Shown piece after piece: positions 11,501-21,256 of a stretch of DNA of 64,000 nt. The DNA lies in assembly GCF_901933205.1 (NCBI RefSeq), contig NW_022148589.1, positions 61,695-125,694 of the forward strand. Direction: 5' to 3'. The notes under the pieces were generated by a model. That model was not told the DNA's origin. It saw only the letters and a program-made list of their open reading frames with translations, and made no database searches. Positions within the stretch are counted from its first letter, which is position 1; each line of letters starts with the position of its first letter. The DNA comes from Camarhynchus parvulus (taxonomy: Eukaryota > Chordata > Aves > Passeriformes > Thraupidae). Made by a program: the position numbers and the translations under genes.

Positions 11501-14500
11501 TTTTTGAGGGAATTTTTTTGGTTAATTTTGTGGATTTTGGGGGGGATTTTGTGTGAAAATTTTGGATTTTTGGGGGATTTTTGGGTGAATTTTGTGGATT
11601 TTTCAGGGGATTTTTGGGTGAATTTTGTGGATTTTTTGGGGATTTTTTGGGTGAATTTTGGGGATTTTTGGGGGATTTTTCGGGGTGAATTTTGTGAGTG
11701 TTTTGGGATTTTTTGTGTGGATTTTTTGAGGGATTTTTGTGTGAATTTTGTGGATTTTTGAGGGGATTTTTGGGTGAATTATGGGTATTTTTGAGGGGAT
11801 TTTTTTGGTTAATTTTGTGGATTTTTGTGGGGATTTTTGGGTGAATTTTTTGGATTTTTGGGGGGATTTTTTTGGGTGAAGTTTTGGTATTTTTGAGGGG
11901 ATTTTTGGGTGAATTTTGTGGATTTTTTGAGGAGATTTTTGGGTTAATTTTCAGTATTTTTCAGGGGATTTTTGGGTGAATTTTGTGGATTTTTTGAGGG
12001 GATTTTTGGGTGAATTTTGTGGATTTTGGGGGGAATTCTTTGGGTGCATTTTGTGGATTTTTTGGGGATTTTTGGGTGAATTTTGGGGATTTTTGGGGGG
12101 ATTTTTTGTGGTGAATTTTGTGAGTGTTTTGGGATTTTTTGTGTGGATTTTTTCGGGGGATTTTTGGGTGAATTTTTGTGTATTTTTGAGGGGATTTTTG
12201 GGTGAATTTTGTGGATTTTTGGGGAATTTTTTGGGGTGAATTTTGTGGATTTTTGTGGATTTTTGGGTGAATTTTGTGAATTTTTTGGATTTTTGGGGGG
12301 ATTTTTTGGGGTGAATTTTCGGTATTTTTGAGGGGGTTTTTGGGTGAATTTTTTGGATTTTTGGGGGGATTTTTGGGTGAATTTTGGGGATTTTTGGGGG
12401 GATTGCTGACCTGGATGGCTCCCACGGTGGATTTGAAGACGGGGTTGCCAAACCGGACGCCCCTCCAGTGGCGGGGCGGGCGCGGGCTCAGCAGGTTCCG
12501 CCCGTACTTTTCCAGAATGTTCAGCGCCGTCCGCAGCTGCTCCAGGCCGTGGGGGAGACCGCCGGGATTCTGGGGGGAAAAAAGGAAATTTTGGGGTTTT
12601 GAGGAGAAAACCAAAAAAATTTTGGGGAAAATTGGTGGAAGTTTGGGGTTAAGGTGGAGAAAAATCGGGAAAAAATGGGCAAAAATCGCAAATGAATTGG
12701 GGATAATCGCTAAAAAGATTTCGCCAAAATTCACCAAAAAAATCTCCAAAAATGCCCTCAATGTGCACAAAATCCACCCAAAAAATCCCCCCAAAAATCC
12801 AAAAAATTGACCCAAAAAATCCCTAAAAATGCACAAAATTGACCCAAAAAATCCCCAAAAAATCCACAAAATTCAGCCAAAATTCCCCCCAACCCCCCCC
12901 AAAAAAAAAATCACCCAAAAATCCAAAAAAACCCCCCCCAAAATCCCCCCACAAAATCCCCAAAAAAAATCCCCTCAAAAAACCCCACAAAAGTCCCCAA
13001 AAAGCAAATAAAAATCCCCCAAAATATCTCAAAAAATCTCAAAAAAACCTCCAAAAAATCCCATTAAAAATCCCAAGAAATCCCCTTAAACTCCCCCCAA
13101 AATCTCATGAAAAAACCAAAAAAATCCCATTAAATTTCATAACAAATGCCTTAAAATCATAAAAAATCCCCTCAAAAATCCCTTTTAAAATCCACAAAAA
13201 ATCCCATAGAACCCCCCCAAAAATACCAACAAAAAACCCCCAAAAAGTCACAAGAAAATTCCAAACAATCTCAAAAAATCCCCCAAAAATCCTAAAAAAA
13301 TGCCATAAAATCATTAAAAAATCCCCCAAAAATCTCAAAATAATCACTGAAAATCTCCCGAAAATCAGCAAAAAACTCCCACAAAAGCCTTTAAAAATCA
13401 CTAAAAAAATCCCATAAAATCCCTAAAAAATCCCCAGATATCGTTATAAAACCCTCCAAAAATCCCAAACAAAATCACCCCAAAAAATCCCTAAAAATCT
13501 CCAAAAATTCCAAAAAATCACAGAAAATTTCCCTCTAAAATCACAGCAAAAATCCCAAAAAGTCCCCCCCAAAATCACAAAAAATTCTCAAAAAAATGCT
13601 CAAAAAATCTCCAAAAAATCCCACCAAAATCCCATAAAATCTCCCAAAAATTCCATTAAAAACCTTCAAAAATCCCATAGAACCCCCGCAAAAAACCCCC
13701 CAAAAATTAGCAGAAAATACAAAAAAATTCACCAAAAAATCCCAAAAAATCACCCCAAAAATCCTGAAAAAATGCCATAAAATCATAAAAAATCCCTCAA
13801 AAAATCACTAAAAATCTCCCAAAAATCAGCACACAAGTCCCATAAAACCCATTAAAAATCCCTAAAAAAACCCCATAAAATCCCTAAAAAAATCCCAGAT
13901 ATCGTTATAAAACCCTTCAAAAATCACCCAAAAATTTCCAAGAAATTCCTAAATAACCACCGAAAACTCCAAAAACACCACAGAAAATTTCCCCCAAAAA
14001 CACAGAAAAAATCACAAAAAAATCCCCCAAAAAATCCTCGAAAAATCTCTTAAAAATCCCACTAAAATCCAACAAATCCCATTGAAAACAACTTTAAAAA
14101 TCCCATGAAAAACGCGATAAAATTGTGATTTCCTCACCCACTCCAGGTTGTCCCTCAGGAGCTGCCGCCCCTGCAGCCGTTGCAGTTTCTGCGTCGGCGG
14201 CAGCGGCAGCCGCAGCACCGGGCCCAGCTCGGGGGGCTCGGCCTCAGCCGGGCAGCGCAGCAGCGCCCCCTCCAGGGCAGCCCGCAGCTCCTGAGGGGAA
14301 AATGGGGGAAAAAATCAGAATTTTGGGAAAATTTGAGGGTTTTTTGGGGGAAAAATCTGGGAATTTTGGCGGTTTTGGGGCGTTTTTTTAAGGGGTTTTT
14401 GGGGGGCTTGGCCTCAGGCGGGCAGCACAGCAGGGCCCCCTCCTGGGCAGCCTGCAGCTCCTGAGGGGAAAATGGAGGAAAAATGGGAATCTTGGGAGAA

Positions 14501-17500
14501 ATATATGGAATTTTGGGAAAATATGGGAAAATTTGGGGGTTTTTGGGGAAACAACGGGAATTTTGGGGGTTTTAGGGTTTTTTTTTTAAGGGGTTTTTGA
14601 GGGGGTTTTTGGGGGACTTGGACTCAGCCGGGCAGCACAGCAGAGGCTGCTCCACAGCGGCCCCGCAGTTCCTGAGAGGAAAAATCGGAATTTTTAGGGA
14701 AAAACTGGGAATTTTGGGAAAATGTGGGGGTGTTTAGGGAAAAAAATGGGAATTTTGGGAAAATTTGGGGTTTTTGGGGGAAAAATCTGGGAATTTGGGG
14801 GGTTTTGGGGTGTTTTGTTAAGGGGTTTTTGGGGGGCTTGGCCTCAGCCGGGCAGCACAGCAGGGCCCCCTTCTGGGCAGCCCACAGCTCCTGAGGGGAA
14901 AATGAGGGAAAAAATGGGAAATTTGGGGTTTTAGGGGAAAATTCAGGAATTTTGAGGATTTGGGGAAAAAAAATCTGGGAGTTTTGAAGGGATTTGGGGG
15001 TTTTTTTAAGGGGTTTTTGGGAGGGGTTTTGGGGGCTCAGCCTCAGCCAGGCACTGCAACAGCGCCCCCTCAAGGCAGCTCCTGAAGGAAAAATTCAGGA
15101 AAATTTTGAATTTTGGGGGAAATTTATGGAATTTTTGGAAAATTTGGGAATATTATGGAGGAAAATGGGAATTTTGGGGGGATTTGGGGGTTTTTAGGGC
15201 GTTTTTTGGGGGCATTTTGGGGACTTCAGCCTCAGCTGGGCAGCAGAGCAGGGCCCCCTCCAGGGCAGCCCACAGTTCCTGAGGGGAAAATTCGGGGAAA
15301 ATTTGAATTTTTGGGGAAAAAAAGGGAATTTTGGAGAAAATCTGGGCGTTTTCAGTGAAAAAAAGACAATTTTGGAGTTTTTGTTTGTTTTTTTTTTAAG
15401 GGGTTTTTGGAGAGGTTTGGGGGGCTTAGCCTCAGCTGGGCAGCACAGCAGAGGCTGCTCCAGAGCGGCCCCGCAGTTCCTGAGGGGAAAAATTTGAATT
15501 TTTGGGGAAAAAATGGGAATTTTGGGAAAATTTGGGAGTTTTGGGGAAAAAAACGGGAATTTTGGGGGTTTGGGGGGAAAAACTGGGAATTTTGGGGGTT
15601 TTGGGGTACTTTCAGGGGTTTTTGGGGGGTTTGGGGGGCTTGGCCTCAGCCGGGCAGCACAGCAGGGCCCCCTCCAGGGCAGCCTGCAGCTCCTGAGGGG
15701 AAAACTCGGGAAAAAATGGAAATTTTGGGAGAAATTTATGGAATTTTTGGGAAAATGTGGGGATTTTTGGGGAAAAAAGTGGAATTTTGGGGGTTTTGGG
15801 GGCTTTTTTAAGGGGTTTTTGGGGGGCTTAGCCTCAGCCAGGCAGCACAGCAGAGGCTGCTCCAGAGCGGCCCTGCAGTTCCTGAGGGGAAAAATTGAAA
15901 TTTTTGGGGAAAAAATGGGAATTTTGGGAGAAATTTATAGAATTTTGGGAAAATGTGGGGGTTTTGGGCAAAAAACCTGGAATTTTGGAGTTTTTTTTTT
16001 AAGGGGTTTTTGGCGAGGTTTCGGGGGCTAAGCCTCAGCTGAGCAGCACAGCAGAGGCTGCTCCAGAGCAGCCCCGCAGTTCCTGAGGGGAATATTCGGG
16101 AAAATCGGAATTTTTTTTAAATTTATGGGATTTTGGGGAAAATCGGGAATATTGTGGGGAAAAAATGGGAATTTTGGGCAGATTTTTGGGTTTGTAGGGC
16201 GTTTTTTGGGGGGATTTTGAGGAGCTCAGCCTCAGCCGGGCAGCACAGCAGGGCCCCCTCCAGAGTAGCCCACAGCTCCCGATGGGAAAATTCAAGAAAA
16301 AATTGAATTTTTGGGAAAAAATGGGAATTTTGTAGAAAATTTGGGTTTTTTTGGGGAAAAAACTGGAATTTGGGAGGTTTTGTTTTTTTTTTTTTTTAAG
16401 GGGTTTTTGGGGGGTTTGGGGGACTTGGCCTCAGCTGAGCAACACAGCAGGGCCCCCTCCAGGGTAGCCCGCAGCTCCTGAGGGGAATATTCGGGAAAAA
16501 TCAGAAGTTTTGGGGGAAAAAATGGGAATTTGGGAGAAAAATTGGGAATTTTGGGGATTTTTGAATTTTTTTTAAGGGTTTTTGAGGGGCGGTTTGGGGA
16601 GCTAGGCCTCAGCCAGGCACTGCAACACGGACTCCTCCAGGGCAGCCCACAGCTCCTGAGGGGAAAATGAGGGAAAAAATGGGAAATTTGGGGGTTTTAG
16701 GGGAAAATTCAGGAATTTTGAGGATTTGGGGAAAAAAAATCTGGGAGTTTTGAAGGGATTTGGGGGTTTTTTTAAGGGGTTTTTGGGAGGGGTTTTGGGG
16801 GCTCAGCCTCAGCCAGGCACTGCAACAGCGCCCCCTCCAAGGCAGCTCCTGAGGGGAAAATTCAGGAAAATTTTGAATTTTGGGGGAAATTTATGGAATT
16901 TTTGGAAAATTTGGGAATATTATGGAGGAAAATGGGAATTTTGGGGGGATTTGGGGGTTTTTAGGGCGTTTTTTGGGGGCATTTTGGGGACTTCAGCCTC
17001 AGCTGGGCAGCAGAGCAGGGCCCCCTCCAGGGCAGCCCACAGTTCCTGAGGGGAAAATTCGGGGAAAATTTGAATTTTTGGGAAAAAAAAGGGAATTTTG
17101 GAGAAAATCTGGGCGTTTTCAGGGAAAAAAAGAAAATTTTGGAGTTTTTGTTTGTTTTTTTTTTAAGGGGTTTTGGGGAGGTTTGGGGGGCTTGGCCTCA
17201 GCTGGGCAGCACAGCAGAGGCTGCTCCAGAGCGGCCCCGCAGTTCCTGAGGGGAGAAATTTGAATTTTTGGGGAAAAAATGGGAATTTTGGGAAAATTTG
17301 GGAGTTTTGGGGAAAAAAACAGGAATTTTGGGGGTTTTGGGGGAAAAACTGGGAATTTTGGGGGTTTTGGGGGCTTTTTAAGGGGTTTTTGGGGGGTTTG
17401 GGGGGCTTGGCCTCAGCCAGGCAGCACAGCATGGCCCCCTCCAGGGCAGCCTGCAGTTCCTGAGGGGAAAAAGGGGAAAAATGGGAATTTTGGGAGAAAT

Positions 17501-20245
17501 TTATGGAATTTTGGGAAAATTTGGGGGTTTTGGGGGAAAAAAGTGGAATTTTGGGGGTTTTGGGGTTTTTTTTAAGGGGTTTTTGAGGGGTTTGGGGGGC
17601 TTAGCCTCAGCCGAGCAGCACAGCAGAGGCTGCTCCAGAGCGGCCCCGCGGTTCCTGAGGGAAAAAATCAGAAGTTTTGGGGAAAAACTGGGAATTTTGG
17701 GAAAATGTGGGGGTGTTTAGGGAAAAAAATGGGAATTTTGGGAAAATTCGGGGGTTTTGGGGGGAAAAACTGGTTATTCGGGGGGTTTTAGGGTTTTTTT
17801 TAAGGGGTTTTTGGCGAGGTTTCGGGGGCTAAGCCTCAGCTGGGCAGCACAGCAGAGGCTGCTCCAGAGCGGCCCGCAGTTCCTGAGGAGAAAAATCGAA
17901 ATTTTTGGAGAAAAAACTTGAACTTTGGGAAAATTTGGGGTTTTTTGGGAAAAACGAGAATTTTGGGAAAATTTTGGGGGTTTGGGGGAAAAAACTGGGA
18001 ATTTTGAGGGTTTTGGGGTATTTTTCAAGGGGTTTTTGGGGGTTTGGCCTCAGCTGAGCAACACAGCAGGGCCCCTCAAGGGTAGCCCGCAGCTCCTGAG
18101 GGGAAAATGCGGAAAAAATGGGAATTTTTGGAAGAAATTTCTGTAATTTTGGGAAAATTTGGGGGTTTCTGGGGAAAAACTGGAATTTTGGGGGTTTTGG
18201 GGTTTTTTTTAAAGGGGTTTTTGGGGGGGGTTGGGGGTGCTTGGCCTCAGCCGGGCAGCACATCAGAGGCTGCTCCAGAGCGGCCCCGCAGTTCCTGAGG
18301 GAAAAAATCGGAATTTTTGGGGAAAAAATGGGAATTTTTGGAAAATTTGGGAGAAAATTTGGATATTATGTGGATTTGGGAAAAAAATCCGGGGGTTTTG
18401 GAGGGATTTTGGTTTTTTTAGGGCATTTTTGGAGGAGTTTTGGGGGTTCAGCCTCAGCCAGGCAGCACAGCAGGGCCCCCTCCAGGGCAGGCTGCAGTTC
18501 CTGAGGGGAAAATTTGGGAAAAATCAGGGTTTTTTTTAAATTTATGGGATTATGGGAAAGTTTGGGAATGTTGTGGGAAAAATGGGAATTTTGAGAGTTT
18601 TTTGGTTTTTTTTAAGGGATTTTTGGGGGGTTTTAGGGGGCTTGGCATCAGCCAGGCACCACAGCAGCGCTCCCTACAGGGCAGCCTACAACTCCTGAGG
18701 AGAAAATGTGGGGAAACCGGAATTTTTATGGGAGAAAAGGAAATTTTGGGAAAATTTGGGAGTTTGGGGGCAAATGCGGGAGTTTTGGGGCAAAAAATGG
18801 GAATATTGGGGGCTTTTGGGGTGCCCAGCCTCAGCTGGGCAGCACAGCAGGGCCCCCTCCAGGGCAGCCCGCAGCTCCTGAGGGGAAAAATTGGGAAATT
18901 TGGAAAAATTCGTGGGTTTTAGGGAAAAATTCAGGAATTTTGGGGATTTAGGAAAAAAATCTGGGGGTTTTGAAGGGATTTGGGTTTTTTTTTTAAGGGG
19001 TTTTTGGGAGGGGTTTGGGGGCTCAGCCTCAGCCAGGCAGCACAGCAGGGTCCCCTCCTGGGCAGCCCGCAGCTCCTGAGGGGAAATGTCAGGAATTTTA
19101 GGAAAATTTGGGAATTTTGTGGGAAAAAAAGAGATTTTTGGAAAATTTGGGGCATATTGGGAAGTTTGGGAAAAAAATCTGGTGGTTTTGGGTGGTTTTT
19201 AGGGGATTTTAGGGGGATTTTTAAGGCATTATTAAATGGATTTTATGTTTTTTTAGGAATTTTTTTAAAGAAATGTATGAGATTTTTCAGGGGTATTTGG
19301 AGATTTTTATCGGATTTTTTGGGTGACTTTGGTGATTTTTTAGGGATTTTTTTGGTGAGTTCTTAGGGCTTTTTGTTGGATTTTTTGGGATGATTCATGG
19401 AATTTTTAGATTGTTCTTGGAGATATTTTTGGGTGATTTTTGAGTATTTTTCAGTGGTTTTTAAAAGGATTTAATGGGATTTTTATCAGGTTGTTTTGGG
19501 ATGATTTTTGGGGATTTTTTTTCTATATTTTGGGGGAATTCTGGGGGGTTTTGAGGGCTCAGGTCAAACCAGGGTACCTGAGCAGGGCCCCTTCCAGGGC
19601 AGCCCACAGCTCCTGAGGGGAAAATGGGGGAAAAAATGGGAATTTTAGGAAAATTTGGGGGTTTTGGGGGAGAATTCAGGAATTTTGAGGATTTATAAAA
19701 AAAAATATTCAGGGCTTTTGGGGGAAAAATGGGGTTTGGGATGGAATTTATGGGAATGTGGGGGGCATTTTAGGGGATTTTTGGGCCATTTGGGTGGATT
19801 TGGGAGAATTTGAGGGTTCTGAGGGAGAAATGTGGGGGATTTGTAGAAATTTGGGACAAATTTGGGAGATTTTAGGGGAGTTTAAGGCAAGTTTGGGGGG
19901 ATTTGATAAGATTTCCTGGAATTTTAGGAGGATTTGGGGGGATTTAGAATAATTTTGGGGAATTTGAGAGGATTTGGGGGGGATTTAAGGGGATTTGGGA
20001 GGATTTTGAGGGTTTGGTGGAAATTGGGGGGAAATTTGGGACAAATTTGGGAGATTTTGGGGGATTTGAGGAGGGATTTAGGGAATTTGGGCAAAATTTG
20101 GGGGGCCTGGAAGGGATTTGGGGGAATTTTGGGGGATTTGAGGGAATTTGGGGGATTTTTCAGAGGATTTGGGGAGATTTTGGGGTTTGAGGGGGCTCAC
20201 CTGGAGAGACCCCAAATCTGGGGGGTCTTTGGGAAGGTCTGGCAT
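2509..20245 (-). CDS. RNF31: RNF31 (HOIP), 5' part of the gene, coding exons 2-7
   Basis: HOIP is the catalytic RBR E3 ligase of LUBAC, which builds Met1-linked ubiquitin chains in NF-kB and cell-death signalling in the cytosol. Six minus-strand coding exons join in phase: 20245-20201, 14290-14138, 12569-12411, 6257-6102, 4071-4015 and 2587-2509. Together they give about 216 residues. The strongest matches to human HOIP, recalled from memory, are LNILEKYGRNLLSP, WRGVRFGNPVFKSTV and VLKLLGYTEES, all in the PUB domain that binds OTULIN and CYLD. The start MPDLPKD is in the second exon. The last visible exon ends in phase 1, so the gene continues past the left edge, where the zinc fingers, UBA and RBR-LDD should lie. 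No frameshift was seen in these exons. Introns are 1.4 to 6.2 kb of minisatellite. Confidence 0.93.
2588..4014. repeat. ACCAGTATGG-type decamer arrays in RNF31 intron 6
   Basis: Near-perfect 10-bp units run from 2613 to 2800 and give way to ACCAGTACAA and TCCCAGTT variants up to about 4010. Between 2800 and 3340 a non-repeat core of about 75 bp (CCCCCAGTGGTCATTGATGG and neighbours) is present three times with a period near 220 bp. Confidence 0.88.
4015..4071 (-). CDS. RNF31: RNF31 exon 6
   Basis: Nineteen codons lie in phase 0 between acceptor TTCTTCTCCCCCAG and donor GAG/GTGAGA. The peptide QNQHPNPQFFTQILLGGDE follows exon 5 as human QNTHPRQQALEQLLEDKVED follows LSLLL. The exon lies in an array of ACCAGTA-type repeats, and its last codons (GGG AGG GGA in another frame) resemble the neighbouring CTGGGAGGGG motif. 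Confidence 0.82.
4072..6101. repeat. Minisatellite in RNF31 intron 5, plus-orientation arm
   Basis: Decamer units at 4085-4200 are followed by repeats that combine CCTCCCAGTACAAACCAGTA, ACCCCAAA and ATTTTTAACCCTTT. This forms the left arm of an inverted pair around exon 5. Confidence 0.85.
6102..6257 (-). CDS. RNF31: RNF31 exon 5 (end of PUB domain)
   Basis: Fifty-two codons lie in phase 0 after acceptor CCTTTGCAG. The peptide reads GGRAVLKLLGYTEES, then GLSFP and VLVLRAELDLLLL, matching human GGRDVLRLYGYTEE, GLSFPEG and LLLRTELSLLL. The donor CTG/GTTTGT lies inside the TACTGGTTTGTACTGG minisatellite, and the exon ends with one more Leu than the human one. The middle is Pro/His-rich. The exon stands between inverted arms of one minisatellite. 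Confidence 0.93.
6258..12410. repeat. RNF31 intron 4: three consecutive minisatellite fields
   Basis: From 6275 to 7330 the intron-5 repeat occurs in inverted orientation (CTGGTTTGTACTGG, GGGTTAAAAATGGGG). From 7335 to 9310 runs an array of AGTGGGTGTGGCTTAG units, GC/CACCC-box-like. From 9310 to 10300 is A/G-rich low complexity with a duplicated segment of about 515 bp (TCTGCTCAGATGAATTTTGA near 9755 and 10270). From 10370 to 12400 a GGATTTTTGGGTGAATTTTG array fills the rest. Confidence 0.85.
9549..9580 (-). pseudogene. Decayed fragment of RNF31 exon 4 with donor site
   Basis: On the minus strand, about 25 bases ending TGGGAGCCACCCAG/GTCAGA resemble the end of exon 4 (TGGGAGCCATCCAG/GTCAGC). 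It is a second instance of exon-edge sequence copied into a neighbouring intron. Confidence 0.6.
12411..12569 (-). CDS. RNF31: RNF31 exon 4 (PUB domain core)
   Basis: Fifty-three codons lie in phase 0 between acceptor TTTTTTCCCCCCAG and donor CCAG/GTCAGC. The peptide contains LRTALNILEKYGRNLLSP and RHWRGVRFGNPVFKSTV, a near match to the human PUB domain. Tyr of EKYGRN (human Tyr82) and the second Asn of the human NN pair (Asn102) are kept. The first Asn (human Asn101) is Gly here. These positions line the pocket for OTULIN and CYLD peptides. Confidence 0.95.
12570..14137. repeat. C-rich array in RNF31 intron 3
   Basis: From about 12720 the repeat reads CCCAAAAAATCCCC on the plus strand, the reverse polarity of the 10.4-12.4 kb array. 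A duplication of about 460 bp is marked by CCCAGATATCGTTATAAAAC (near 13433 and 13892). Confidence 0.8.
14138..14290 (-). CDS. RNF31: RNF31 exon 3 (N-terminal helices before the PUB core)
   Basis: This exon has 51 codons in phase 0 between acceptor CCCCTCAG and donor TGG/GTGAGG. It starts ELRAALEGALLRCPAEAEPP and continues LGPVLRLPLPPTQKLQRL, which follows the pattern of human LRPLLASSLPLAARYLQL. Its first 45 or so bases and its acceptor are repeated about 25 times in the preceding intron. This is the only copy that runs on into the conserved second half and a good donor. Confidence 0.82.
14291..19625 (-). repeat. Tandem array of RNF31 exon 3 fragments (about 25 copies)
   Basis: Units of about 200 bp each contain, on the minus strand, the acceptor CCCCTCAG and the first 45 or so bases of RNF31 exon 3 (coding ELRAALEGALLCCPAEAKPP or near variants), followed by intron-like C-rich sequence without a clear donor. 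Copies start near 14460, 14671, 14890, 15070, 15277, 15477, 15693, 15880, 16079 and onward to 19613. A higher-order repeat of about 1.77 kb is visible (14.89-15.5 kb against 16.66-17.25 kb). The array fills RNF31 intron 2, upstream of the real exon. Confidence 0.88.
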
Positions 20246-20837
20246 CACCTGGGGGAGAAAAAGAAAATTTGGGGAGATTTTCGGGAAATTTGGGGAAATC
20301 TTAAGGTATCTGGGAAAATTTTGGGTGTATTTGAGCTAAATTTTTGACTATTTCAGAGACATTTTAGGTTTATTTTGCCTCTTTGAACCCCCGAATTTGG
20401 AGTGTTTGGATCACCTTAAAAGCCCCAAATTTTGGTGAATTTTAGGGTTTTTTGGACAGCCAATTTTAAGGGTGTTTCAACAGCCTGGGGCTTTTTAACC
20501 TCCCAAAAATTTGGGAGGATTTTGGGAGAAATTTTGAGGGTCTTGAAGCCGCCTCAGCCCACCCAAATTTAGGGCGGGTTTGGGGCCTCTTAACCCCAAA
20601 ATTTTGGTTTTGGAGGATTTTTGGAACCTTTTCCAACCCCATTCAAAAAATCTGGAATATGAGCCTGCGGGGCCCCAATTTCGGGGGAATTTTGGGGGGG
20701 TGGTCTCTAGATGAGTTTGAGATGTGCCCCCCCGCAACCCCCCCAAAGTTTGCGAGGTTCTTTTGGGTTGTTTTGAGGGGGTTTTGGGGAATTTTCGACC
20801 TCCCAAATTTGAGGCGGGGTCGCCCCCTCGTAGTTAC
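19626..20837. repeat. G-rich low complexity around RNF31 exon 2
   Basis: Degenerate GATTTGGGGG/AATTTT sequence runs on both sides of exon 2. Nothing else was recognised apart from that exon. Confidence 0.65.
20201..20248 (-). CDS. RNF31: RNF31 exon 2 with start codon
   Basis: A minus-strand acceptor TTTCTCCCCCAG precedes GTGATG, and a donor CAG/GTGAG follows. The ATG at 20245-20243 opens 15 codons, MPDLPKDPPDLGSLQ, ending in phase 0. Human HOIP also starts Met-Pro, but the rest is too divergent to align. The assignment rests on splice sites, phase and position between the promoter and exon 3. Confidence 0.6.
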
Positions 20838-20900
20838 CTCAGGGAGCGGCGGCGGATCCAAAATGGCGGCGCTCCTGAGGGGGAAAGTGGGCGTGGTTTC
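20838..20900 (-). other. RNF31: RNF31 non-coding first exon (5' UTR), upstream end approximate
   Basis: On the minus strand a GC-rich segment with a YY1-like GCCGCCATTTTGGA ends in CTGAG followed by the donor GTAACT, whose GT is at 20837-20836. It has no ATG, and the next exon upstream of the coding start begins GTGATG. The transcription start is not visible, so the upper limit is a guess. An exon up to about 20990 is possible. Confidence 0.55.
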
Positions 20901-21199
20901 CCCTTTCTGTGACGTCACTCCCTCACTCTTACCCTTACTTAACATGGCGATTGGCGGTCTTCTCCCTCCTAGTGCGCATGCGCAACGCCAAGCAGCGCTT
21001 CTATTGATGGATTTATTTCCCGCCTCTCCCTTTTGGCCACGCCCCACTAAGGGCTGCCCTCACACCAAATGGCGCTTCCTTCCTTTATCAATTATGCGCA
21101 TGTGCAGAATTTAACTGACCAATCAACAGCCGCGATTTTGGCGGGCCCTCCCCCTCAGCCCTTAAGCCCCGCCCTTTTTCCTGCTCCCCTCAGGCCGCC
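20838..21199. promoter_or_regulatory. Bidirectional RNF31/OXA1L promoter
   Basis: The two genes diverge across roughly 300 bp. Visible motifs are a palindromic CRE TGACGTCA at 20910-20917, an NRF1 site TGCGCATGCGCA at 20973-20984, a weaker NRF1-like site near 21094, CCAATCA at 21119-21125, and AAAATGGCGGCG (YY1-like) near 20870. There is no TATA box. NRF1 and YY1 sites are typical of nuclear genes for mitochondrial proteins such as OXA1L. Confidence 0.75.
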
Positions 21200-21256
21200 A
21201 TGATGGCGGCGGCGACCCCGCGGCTGCGGCCGCTGCTGCGCGCCCTGAGGGCTCAG
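21200..21256 (+). CDS. OXA1L: OXA1L exon 1 (start of mitochondrial presequence)
   Basis: The start is GCCGCCATGATGG, two ATGs in a row in a good Kozak context. Nineteen codons follow, [19 protein letters not shown], then donor CAG/GTGAGC. The Ala/Leu/Arg-rich sequence without acidic residues is typical of a mitochondrial targeting peptide. Either ATG could be used. Confidence 0.85.

Noticed and set aside
20659..21114. Plus-strand frame of 151 codons across the bidirectional promoter
   Set aside because: It crosses the CRE and NRF1 sites and the RNF31 first exon in antisense, with no homology. The OXA1L start at 21200 is better supported.
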